Shown in pieces: positions 22,160 through 32,899 of a DNA stretch of 64,000 nt. The DNA lies in contig CP085832.1 in NCBI GenBank assembly GCA_020809705.1, positions 1,302,001 to 1,366,000 of the forward strand. The letters run 5' to 3'. Source of the stretch: Calonectria ilicicola. Lineage: Eukaryota; Ascomycota; Sordariomycetes; Hypocreales; Nectriaceae. Each line of letters starts with the position of its first letter. Position 1 is the first letter of the stretch. A program made the position numbers and the translations under genes. The notes under the pieces were generated by a model. It saw only the letters and a list, made by a program, of their open reading frames with translations, did not search any database and was not told the DNA's origin.

Positions 22160-22331
22160 GCTCCATTGGGTCTAGTTCCTAGGCCGCAGTGGAGTTGTTC
22201 GGTTACGTCGATGTCGGTTTAAAACCACCCAGATGAGACTCATGCGATGTCGTTGTTACCTCCATTAACATAAAAGCGGCTGTCCGCTCCAACCATCCAT
22301 CTCGTTTCTCGCCCGCCCTTCAGAGACGAGT

Positions 22332-25300
22332 ATGCTCAGTCTTCGCAAAAACCTCGTCTGTACGTCATATCTTCTTCTTCTGTCAGTCATAGCAATATTT
22401 ACCGAGAACTGACACACCGCCATTTGGAAATCCAGTCGGCAAAAAAAGGAGAGGCTCTGCGTCTTCATCCATCGCCTCAGACGGAGAAAACAGGCCATCG
22501 TCGTCCTCGACAATGGCCGCCGTCCAGCCAGGCCTGTCTGATGGCTCGCCCGTCATCAAGCATAGCCGTGGGCCATCGGATGTTAACGTGAGGGAACTGC
22601 TGTCCGACTCGGACAGCGAGGGTCACACCGCGGTCGAGTCTCAGATCCTAGAGGGCGACTCCAGCGCTCTCCAAGTGACCAACAGAACATCCCGCATTGA
22701 GCATTTCTCTCGCCCCGTCGAGGTTACTCGTTATGTCAAGGATGTCATCTCACGGTTTCCCGACTACCGGGAAACCTTTGTGACCCAGATGGACCTACGG
22801 TCCTACCTTCAATATATTTCTGATGAACGTCTCACTCACATGCCAAGGCGGGGCAGTGGCTGGGATCGCGTCCTCAGCACTGCCCAGTTCTTCGGCCTCC
22901 AGGTCTGGTTCTTTGGCTCCAAGATTGAAGAGTTCGCGCCCGGATGTGCAACTTCGGCTCGCGCGGCCCTGGCTAGTTGCCAGGTTCTACTAGGGGTAAG
23001 TCATTTCGCGTCTTCATCTTGGTGTGGGTCTTGGATGTGTAACTGACGGGTTTTTTTTTCCACCATCAACAGATTGGTCACGACCAAGCCGATGCTCTCG
23101 CCCCCACATTTACAGCCTTGTACGAGCTGTCGATGCTGCTTTCGAATATTAGCCAAGTCCGTGACTTGAAGTACATGCCCATCGGCGTCCTCAAGGGAGC
23201 CGCTGACATCTTCCTCGACATTGTATATCTCGTTAGCAACATTTCTGCCTACTACAAGCAGAAGATTGGCAGCCTCCGACCCGGCCGAACCGTTACAATT
23301 AGCTTTGATGCACACTTTGGTAGCCAGATTGATAACATCTGGGACGCTAAGAACACACTCTGTGATAATATTTGGAGATATAAGCTTTCTAGCAAGGCAT
23401 CCATTAATGACCTTCGACGCCTGCGTCTGAAGCTCCAGCCCACATTGAATGCCTCTGTTAGAAATACCTTGTACGACGAGGTGCTAGAGCACCTTGAGCG
23501 CTCCGAGGATACCTGTGTCTGGATCAAGGATGCCCTGGTCAACTTCTTTGATGGCAGTGAACAGTCCTTGACCGTGACAGGCCCCGCAGGCCTCGGCAAG
23601 ACTGTTCTTGCTGAGTGGGTCCAGGAGCGACTTGCTCGTCCTCTTGACTACAGGTCCTACAGCGTTCTCCAATATAACTTCCCCTTCGACTCAATGAAGG
23701 ATGCCAGCGCAATTGCTTTCTTGAAGAGCATTCTCTTCCAGCTTCTTGAGCAAAACGTCGGCGAATACCAGATGTACGGATACATTGCCGAGGCATTTGC
23801 TCAAGACAAGAGGAATAGACATGACCCCAAGAAGCTTGAGGACTCCCTCTGGGAAGTTCTCCACCACTGCCTTAAGCTGGCGGAGCGAGGTGACTCGACC
23901 ATTGTCATTTTGACGGATGGCTGTGATGACTCCACTGGCTCTGCCGAAAAGGTTGTTGCCTTCCACAAGCAGCTTCGCAAATATACCAGCAAGCTCGTAA
24001 ACACCCGAATCATCAACTTCGCCCGCATTCTCTCGCCCTCCAGTGACAAGACCAAGCAACTTACTGTTTCCGAGCAAGATGTGTACGAGGATATCAAGAC
24101 GCACTTCCGTCAGACCCTCGCTAGATCTCGCCACTGGAGCCAGCTTACTGCTGCTGTCCAGGAGGACATCATCGTAAGCCTCGCCAAGAAGGCAAACGGT
24201 AGCTTCCTCTGGGCCTTTGAGACTAGCCGTCTCTTGGTCCCCAAGGATCTGAAGAAGGAGCTGTCACACGATGCGTTCATCAACCTGGCCAAGTCCATCC
24301 CCTCTGACATTCCTAGAGTTCTGAGCCAAGTTGTAGATAGACTCGACCTGAAGAACAGGAAGACGCTTCAGCTGTTGCTGTCTTTCATGCTCATTACCAC
24401 AGAGCCCTTCTCAGTGCCTGAGGTTGCCGAGCTTCTTTCCGTCGGCCAGGAAACTCTCCGCATCGATACCAGCATTCGGGGCATTACCAGACTGGTTTCC
24501 CAGGAGTGCAGTGACCTGGTTGTCATCCGTGATGGCCGCCTGCACTTCCGTAGTGCCAGTGTCCGCAACTTCATGCAGACAATGCTTGGCAAGCAGCTCC
24601 TTGCTGTCAGCGAGGCCCACCTCCAGCTTTCAATCAGAATGCTCCAGTACGTCAAGTTGAGCCTCGACTCTGACCAGGAGCTCACGACTGATGTGCTCGA
24701 TGACTCTGCTGTTGACACGATTCTCGGCCACAACCAGTTCCTCGGATACGTCTTGAGAAACTGGCTTGTCCACTTCAAGCTGTCCGGCCAGATAGGCGCC
24801 AAGGGTGAGCTTAAGCTCAGCAAAGGCTTCACTGACGTCTTCCCTGATTCTGTCCTGTTTGTGTTACTTGAGAGGTCATACTGGGGCCGATACCACTTTG
24901 GTCAGGAGATGGCTGATCTTAGCGAGCTGGCGCTCAAGATTCGACAGTCTTGCTTCGGCGAGAAACACATTACTGTTCTCCAGACCTTGATCAACCTTGC
25001 TCACGTCCACATCAGCATCTACGATTCTCCCGTTCGCGGTGCTGGATACTTTTACCTCGCCGTTAAGCTCGGCCAGAGCATCCTATCCAACACCCACACC
25101 GTCGTCGCGTCTTGTGTGTCTCTTTTCCTGAACTGCACTAAGAACATTACGATTACTGAGCGAACCGATATTGTTACTTATCGCGAGGAGATGATCCGCT
25201 TGATGATTACAATCTGCAAGCACAAGTATGGTGACTACAGTGACGAGGTCATTGCCTGGTACGAGACTTTGGCCCTGCTCTACGTCGACATTAAGGAGGA

Positions 25301-28300
25301 GTGGCGTGCCACTGTTGTCTACAGGGAGCTTCGTGAGATCATTATCCGCCGATACGGCGCCAAGTCTCGCAAGGCCGACCAGATTGGCAGGTTCTTGGGC
25401 GATGTTGACATTGTCCTCAAGGGCAGTGAGAGCGATGACCACATCCACCAGATTGAGGAGCTGATCTTTGAGACGAGTGAGAATATGGAAATCACTGATC
25501 ACATTTGCATCAAGCTGCTCATCAAGCTCGCCAAGTCGTACATGGTCGCTCGCAAGTTCTACCTTGCTGAGCGCCTCTTCCTCTCTCTCTGGCGCCGCAT
25601 CTGCATCATTGGCCGCGTGAATGCCAACACCGACGTTCACATCTCCAAGATCACCATTGCTCTAGAGTACGTCAAGTTCCTGCGTGAGGTGAAGCGAATT
25701 GAGGAGGCCACCAGCATCCTCATCTGCCTCTGGACTGAGTACGAGCACTACGAGTGCAAGCACGATGCCCTCATCATCCTGATCCGAAAGATCGGAACTG
25801 TGTGTCGATCCTTTGGTATGCTCAGCATCACCATTTCCATCTTCACAAAGGTCTGGGCTTGGTTCAAGATCAAGGGTAGAGCTGAGCACGAGGAGGCTCA
25901 AAAGACCACCGTCCTCATCACCGAGGTTGTGGAGGAGTGGACTGAGGTCACCGTCACTGAGAAGACGACCTCCGTCAACACCATCGAGAGTGTTGAGGTT
26001 ATTGTCAAGGAGATTTATGAGATGCACTACGACCGCTGCAAGAAGCTTGGTGTTGACAAGCGTTTCTTCTCCGCTGGCATGGCTCTGATTGGTCTCTACA
26101 TCAAGAACCTCAGCTGGGGTGAAGCCGAGGCTGTCATCAAGAGGACCCTTGATCTTTCCTGGAAGGCCCTCTTGAGCACTGACGTCAAGATCACTCTGAC
26201 TGAGCACTGGATCAAGGAGTCTGTCGCCGTTGCCCGTCGCCTGGGCTACTGCTACCACCAGCAGAGTCTCTTCGAGATGGCTGAGAAGATCTACCTGCGT
26301 ATTTACTACGCTTGCCTGACTTCCTGCCAGATGGAGGATGAACTCCTTCAGGAGTCCATCGTCATCCTCATCAAGTTCTACGAGGAGCACCACCGCCACA
26401 GCAGGGTCATTGAGATTTACGTCGAGGTTCTTGAGCGTTACCGCAAGCACCTTGGTAACCGCCACCAGTTGACCATCAAGAACCTGTACCTCTTGGCCGC
26501 TGCCTGCGAGCTGATTGGCCACAAGGACACTTACCAGTACTATCTCGAAATTGTCACTATCCTCAACAAGAGCCACAAGCATTGCCACCGCGATGCCTCC
26601 AAGGCTTGCCTCTGGCTTTTCCGCCACTACTACACTCACAAGAAGTGGTCCGAGTTCCGCGACATTTGCTATGTCCTGTGGGAGACTATTTGCAACCACG
26701 ACCAAGAGTGCGAGTTCACTGATGATGTTGTGATCGAGATCTATAAGAAGTTCACCTCGGTTCTCGAGCTCCACTTCAAGGTCGACTTCAAGGTCCTCTA
26801 CGAGCTTGCCGTCAAGTACAAGGATGTGGTTATCGGAATTTTCGGTATCGAGTCTGCTGCTTATATCCTTGCACTGATTGCTCTTGCTGAGCTGTGCGAG
26901 AAGCACGAGGAGCACTACCATGAGTCCATCACGGTCTACGAGGAGGTCCTCAAGAGGATCACCACGACCAAGACCGGATGGACTACGACCGTCACCGAGA
27001 CAACCATCCACACCGTCAAGAGACGCCTGGCCAAGATGTACGTTACAGTCATCACCACAGGCAAGGGTGGTGCCAAGAAGACGTACCCTGTCGACCGTGC
27101 TCTTGAGATTTGCATTGAGACGTACGAGCAGCTCAAGATTGAACTTGGTTGCTGGCATCAGACGACTCTTGCGGCTCTCAAGGACATTGTCGTCATGTAC
27201 CAGAAGCTCAATGGCAAGGAGTCGCACGCTCGCATTATCCAGCTCTTGCAGGTGGCTGTCGCCGAGGTTATTACAACCGTGACTATCACTGCTGATCTGT
27301 TCAATGCCGCTGTTACTCTGGGTTCCATCCACCTCAGTGCCGGTTTTGCTCGGGAAGGTCACGAGCTGCTCCGCCAGCTCCGACATCTCATCGTCTTCAA
27401 GGGAACCATGCCTGGCCATGACATTACCTTGCAGCTGAGCCACTTCCCCAGCAAGATTGTCTTTGTCTTCCTGACTGCTTTCGAGCAGGGCTTGGGTGGC
27501 CACAGCAAGACCTTCTCTTACACCGAGATCATGGTCAACATCATCTTCGAGTCTGTCTTGTACGAGGAGTATGCCCGTGTCGTCGAGTACGAGCAGAACC
27601 TCGAGATCATCCTCGAGTGTGCTGCCAAGCTCCGCGGCTTCTGGGAGGAGCACAAACGCACCAACCTTTTGGTTACTCTCGACACCAGACTCTTTGCCCT
27701 GTTCAAGAAGAAGTATGGATCGCTCTTCAACGGCGCCAACGACAACCACATCCACATCTTCTACCTTGCCGTTATGCTCGAGCTCAACCGGGATCGCTCT
27801 ACCAAGATGGACTTCTCCGCTCTCTGCTGCAAGGCTGGTAACGACCGCGTTAGACACCTCCTTGACGAGGCCGACTTCCACGGCGCCCAGCAGGTTGCTC
27901 AGTGCGCGTTCCAATTTGCCAGCGGCCAGAAGCTGTACTACGAGCGCAGCTGCATCCAGTACGGCTACAAGCTTGCTGAGCTCATGGCCGGCATCGACGT
28001 GCCTCACCCGACCAACAACAAGCAGGCTGACATCCGCAATGCCATGCTTGATACCTCTCGTGAGATCATGAACGAGGTCCTTGCTGCCTTCCGCTCCAAG
28101 GATATCAAGATTGATATGCTTGAGCTCCGCTTCAACGACCTCACTGGACTTATTCGTCTCCTTGGTGCCCAGAACAACTTTGGCGAACTCGAGAACCTCC
28201 TGGTCCGTCTCTGGAACGCTCGCGAAACCATGCAGCGATCCCGTGGCTGGTCTCCCGAGGTTGTGCTCAGCGTCGGCAAGATGCTCGTCGACGCCCAGGT

Positions 28301-28859
28301 TGCTCACGGTCACATGAAGGAGGCCATCGACACTGCCGAGCTGTTGTACTACAACTTGAGGCGGGGTCGTGGTCGCCTCGACCTCGAGACTCTTGCCTTC
28401 TCTCGCCTCCTTGCCAGCCTCTACACCCACGTTGGACGTCATGCTAACGCCATGGCTACCCATGAAGCCGTTCTCCGCGAAATTGGATCTGCTTACCACC
28501 GACATGGTAGCGGTGAAAACCTCCCCGACCGTAGCCGCCTGATTACTGAAGCCAAGCTCCACCTTGATTTGATGCGTGCCTCGTACCACCAGATGAAGGG
28601 CTGGAACAAGCCGATCCCAGAGGTCAGCGAGCTCTACACTCGTCTCAAGTCCAGCCTGAAGCTCGAAGTCCCCAACTTTGAGCAATGGGTGAGCAGCAAG
28701 GCCGATAAGAACGCTCCTGACGGCAAGTACATTGCTCCTCAGGAGTGGGTGCTCAAGGGAGAGGTCAAGGACTCCGTCTCTTGGAAGCGTGAGACCAAGC
28801 CTACTGATAACATGGATGTGATCCAAGCCGCCCGAGGATGGTGGTTGATTCGTTGGTGA
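22332..28859 (+). CDS. NACHT/P-loop NTPase with long TPR-like repeat region, 2124 aa
   Basis: Exons 22332-22359, 22436-22995 and 23073-28859 (2125 codons). If the small first exon is wrong, translation would start at the ATG at 22513 (residue 36). The N-terminal 340 residues contain a basic, Ser-rich leader and a helical region. A P-loop follows, GPAGLGKT at 366-373, with a Walker-B-like STIVILTDGCDD near 471-482 and a winged-helix-like stretch (ITTEPFSVPEVAELLSV). The remaining 1,400 residues or so are helical repeats of TPR/kinesin-light-chain style (such as ALEICIETYEQLKIELG) interrupted by Thr/Val-rich inserts. The layout is that of a STAND/NLR-like protein, but no known effector domain is seen. 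Codon choice is very biased: no TTA, CTA or TCA codon in the last 1,055 codons, suggesting high expression. Role unknown. Confidence 0.9.
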
Positions 28860-29395
28860 TGATTTGGGGGAGTGTATGAAGGGTTGAGTAACGGAACCGA
28901 TAATGAATTGATTCAGATGTCATGATTAGTGATGACATGCGGAACGCTCTTTGGAGTCTGGTTAGTTTGAACTATTATGTTAACGCTCTTTTTTATTGTT
29001 TAAGTTATATTATGTGTTATGGGTGGATGATCAAGCACAGTTTGTTATTACAGGGATATCCAAGTTGAATTCTTTTTGTTGATTAGCATGATAAACGATA
29101 TATATACACACACGACAGCCTGCAAAAATAAATTGGAACAATGTTGGGACTGAGTCTACTATCTTATCTTATCTTCCATCTCTCTATCTTTATGAACCTA
29201 CTAAACACTTAGGGCTCTTGTGCAACTAATCTTGGCATTGAAAGCATTTTAGGAATCATCTCATTCACGATGTCACATCATTTGGCAGCAAACAAAAGTT
29301 AATAAACGCAAGACAAATTGGTATTAATGCGCAGTGATATCAATAAATACTCCTAAACATCATTTTTCATCCCCCATAGAATTATCAAATCATAA
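28860..29395. other. gene-free gap between convergent gene ends
   Basis: AT-rich 3' UTR sequence of the NACHT gene and the oxygenase gene. It includes ATATATATACACACAC near 29100 and three CTTAT units near 29162. Confidence 0.6.
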
Positions 29396-32300
29396 TTATT
29401 CCGAGTCCCAGACAACCTTCATGGTGGTAGGGAAAGGCCACAAGTCGGACCAGTCATCGGAAGTGTACTCATACACGCCCTCAGAGTTGGGTATCTTCTT
29501 AATAAAACCCTGAGGTCCAGGAGCACGAGCCAAGCCCTTCTTGCTGAAGACAGCACGGAAGAGCTCGGTAAGGGCAACGTAACCGATCTCGCGGTCGACG
29601 GAGCCGGTGGCACCAGCGCCAGAGAAGACATAAGACTCGATGGGTCGTCGAGGGTTGACCGTCTCGGGGTCGGGGAAGTGGCTGGCATCCTTGGCAGCAG
29701 AAGCAAATGAAACATAGACTCTGTCACCAGCCTGGACGTTCACCTTGGTGCCGTCATCCTCGGGGATGCTGGTGGCGGTGGTGGCCTGGCGGTACAGGTT
29801 GAAGGCACCAGACAGACGGACACCCTCAAGAGCGTAGCCGAGGATGAGAGCATCAGTCTCGTCATTTGACTCCTGGAGAGCAATGCGGTGAAGCTCAGTG
29901 CGGTGAATGTCACCAGCAGGAGAAAGGTAGTAGTCAAGAGCTTCAGCAAACTAGTAGAAATCATTAGTATAGATCGGCAGATGGGGTGCATCATGGATAA
30001 ACTTACGAACTGGCCCTGGTTGGGAACCAGAGAGCAGGCAGTAGGGATGATCTGGTTCCAGGCAATGTCGTGGGGAGACAGACCAGCCTTCTTGAGACCC
30101 TTGGCCAGGTGGACACCGTGGTTGGCCAGAGGATCGCCAGAGATCTTCTTGGTGAAGAGACCGCCGACACCGAGAGTGGTGGCGAGCTTGACGTTGGTCT
30201 CGATGAGGCTGCCCAGCTGAGAAGCAACTTCGGTGGCCTTGACGCGAGTGGGGTACGACTTGACAGGGTCAATATCGTAGAAGTTGCAGATGTAGATGGT
30301 GCTGAGAAGATTGTACAGCTCCTGCTCAGAGTACACGCCCTTGGGGTTCTCCGTGGTCTTGAGGGGGAGGTTGAACAGACGAGACACGAAGTGGGTGTTT
30401 GCCAAGTTACCAACATCACGGACGATATCGACCTGGGGCTTGTTGGCACCAAGCTTGAAGGACTTCTCGTTGAGCAGGCGCTGGGCGATGCCAGAGTAGG
30501 CAGCCTTGATGGTAGGCTTCCAGTTGTCCTTGTAGAGAAGCTCGCCGAGGAACTTGTGCTGCTGGTCTTGGATATCAGCAGTGGCGGAGAGCTTGTGGTG
30601 AGAGCCCAGGAGGCTGGAGAAGCCCTGGTCCCAGGACAGGCGGAAGTTGTCGGTGTTGGAGAGGATGTGCTTGGCAGCTCCGTAAGACGTGACCTTGTGG
30701 CTAGGAGCACAGTACTTGGGGCGCTCATAGTCGAAGAGGTGGAAGCGGTTCAGCGACTTCATGATGATCTTGTTCTCCTCAGGAGTGCACATGGGGTAGT
30801 GGGCATAGACGGAGTTGGGCTTGAAGTGCTTGGGGAAAGCACGGATGAAGAGCTTGTAGAAGACACAGCCGTGGTTCATGTCCAGGTTGTAGTCAGCCTC
30901 CTTGAAACCCCAGTTGGTCAAGTAACGGGGGTTGTAGTCGGTGGTGTAGTGACGGTCACCACGGACAAGGGAGACGGCATCGGAGAGAACGACACGGGAG
31001 ATGGTGTAGGTAGGAGCAATACCGACACCAGGGGCCATGGGGGTCTTGCCCTCCTCAGCAACAATACCAGGGTACAACTCGACGTTGTCGGGGTGCTGGT
31101 AGAGCTGGCGAAGAGACTCAGCGACCTCAGGGTCAGAGTTAAGATCCTCAAAGGTCTCGTAAGCCTTCAGACCGAAGTGCTTACGGAACTCGTTGAGACC
31201 GCAAAGGTTCCACTTTCGGCCACGGATGATACCGAGCATCTCAACGGGCTTCATGACACGAGGAACGTTGCGGGCACCAAAGGCACCACCGGGCTGCTCA
31301 ATGGCAGTGGCAAGGGCGTCAATGAGCTCGTCATCGTTGAATCGACCATCAGCGCCACGCTTGAAGCCGTTGAAGGTGCGCTCAGCGGGGTCCTTGGGGA
31401 CTGACATCTCAAACTTCTTGAGGGCCGCCATCATGTGCTGGAAGTCAATGGGGCCGTCGTAACCGTCAAGCAACATCTTGTAGAAGTCCTGGATCCACTG
31501 GTCGTCCATATCCGAGATACACGAGTGCCATCGGTAGCACAGGTTGAACTCGGCGGAAACGACGTTACCAACACCAGCCTCGGAACCACCCTTGGTGCCG
31601 ACAGCAACACCCATCTCCTGTCGGGGGTCAAGGGTCCAGGTGGTGTCAGCTCGGTTCAAGTTGACAATGTTGCGGACGTAATCAACGAGAGTGATGTTGA
31701 TGTACAGACCCGAGGTGACGAGACGAGCAGTCTGGAAGAGCTCCTCATCGTACTTCTTCCAAGCAGCGGCAGCGGCCTCCTCAGCCAGGTTGGCTGCGGG
31801 CTTGGTGAATCGGCCACCCTCGTTGAGCTCGGCCAGGTTGGTGGCGACGTGGTTGTGGAATCGGTTGAACATGATCAACAGAATGCACACACCGGGAGGG
31901 TTACCGATCATGCGCTTGTCGGCGAAACAATCAGGCTTGAGCTTTCCGTCCTTGAAAGTTCGGATCGAGTCGCAAGCCTCCTTGTTGCAACCGTACAGAG
32001 GGGCAAGGTCAAGGTATGAGGAGGAGTCGTTCTGGTTGGGGTCCTGCATGTTGGTCCAGAAAAGATCTGGCACATGTTAGTCAATTGCGCATTCTAAACA
32101 CGTCGCCGGCGTACTAACCGTGGATGATGATGGTGGCCCAGTACCAGAGAATGCTGGAGACATTGTTGGGGTTCTTCTTGAACTCTCCACGGGCCATGAC
32201 AGCCTCGTAGACGGCCTCGGGGTCGGGCTGCGCACCGAGCTGCAGCGTCTTAGGCTTAACAGATCGAGCGTAGGGAGTTCGGGCGGCGCCCATCTTGGGG

Positions 32301-32899
32301 AAGTAGGGGTTGTTGTTGGAACCATCAGGCTGACGGAAGCGGTACTCGTCGCCCATGTACAGCAGAGGAGGGTGGTCGAGGGAGTACCAAAGCTTGTCAA
32401 TAAAGTCGTTGGTGAGCACCTCTTGGATCCTGGAGTGATCGTTAAGACCAGCGACCAGCTGGATGGTCCTCTCCATGAGGTAGGTCTTGTCATCCTGTTG
32501 CGTCTCACCCTTGAGCTTGGCGGAAATGATGTCCAGGAGAGTTTTGACATCTTGCTTCCAATTAGTTTCTCGAGTTCAATTCATCTGCGCCTCAACGTGG
32601 GAATTATACACACCTCGCTTTGTGAGACGCTTGAGGTCTTCCCTCAAGCCTGGTCGCTTGGGGACGGTGAGGTACTGGCCATCACCGCTCTGGTTGGGGA
32701 GAGGTCGCTTGGACGCCTCCTTGAGCTTCTTGTAGTTGGCGAAGAAGCCCTGCTTCTGGGCCTTGGTGGCGGGTTTGCAGTAGACGGGCTTGGGCATGGG
32801 CTTTGCGCTCGAGGGCTTGGAGACGCCGTTGGCACCATTCACGCCGTTCTGGTGGCCATTGGTGGCACCATTCTTCTCTTGGTACCCGCTTGACGACAT
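29396..32899 (-). CDS. ppoC: PpoC-type fatty-acid dioxygenase (psi factor producing oxygenase), 1110 aa
   Basis: Exons 32614-32899, 32119-32550, 30007-32066 and 29396-29950 (1111 codons). The N-terminal half is a peroxidase/cyclooxygenase-like heme dioxygenase: distal His239 in IIIHDLFWT (split by an intron), and catalytic Tyr416 and proximal His419 in CYRWHSC. The C-terminal half is P450-like, but where the heme-thiolate cysteine belongs the sequence reads VFSGAGATGSVDREI (about 1035-1049), with no Cys. Loss of that Cys is the mark of PpoC/10R-dioxygenases, which form 10-hydroperoxy linoleate and do not isomerise it to a diol as PpoA does. Such oxylipins tune sexual and asexual sporulation in Aspergillus. 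Typical length (about 1,100). The exact product specificity, and so the C over A or B label, is inferred. Confidence 0.92.

Larger units (their letters stand above)
18598..22331. other. 3.7-kb gene-free stretch
   Basis: Divergent promoter space between the secreted protein and the NACHT gene. Only short overlapping frames. It contains a CT-rich leader, a dinucleotide repeat and an 8-mer repeat. A long 5' UTR or a non-coding transcript could be present but cannot be seen from sequence. Confidence 0.45.

Noticed and set aside
18598..22331. Transposon remnant or RIP-mutated repeat in the long gap
   Set aside because: No terminal repeats, no transposase-like frame, and no strong AT skew or TpA excess that would suggest RIP by eye.
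25662..28826. 1054-codon open frame on the minus strand opposite the NACHT gene
   Set aside because: It is codon-aligned with the sense gene. The antisense frame stays open simply because the sense gene never uses TTA, CTA or TCA codons. The antisense product is a compositionally odd Leu/Val/Asp-rich string with no domain.
30070..32019. Long plus-strand frames (444 and 194 codons) opposite the fatty-acid oxygenase
   Set aside because: Same codon-bias effect; the sense exons carry all catalytic motifs.
13622..32899. Secondary-metabolite gene cluster around the Zn2Cys6 regulator and the oxygenase
   Set aside because: No polyketide synthase, peptide synthetase, terpene cyclase or typical tailoring set is present; the oxygenase is a primary oxylipin enzyme 14 kb away.
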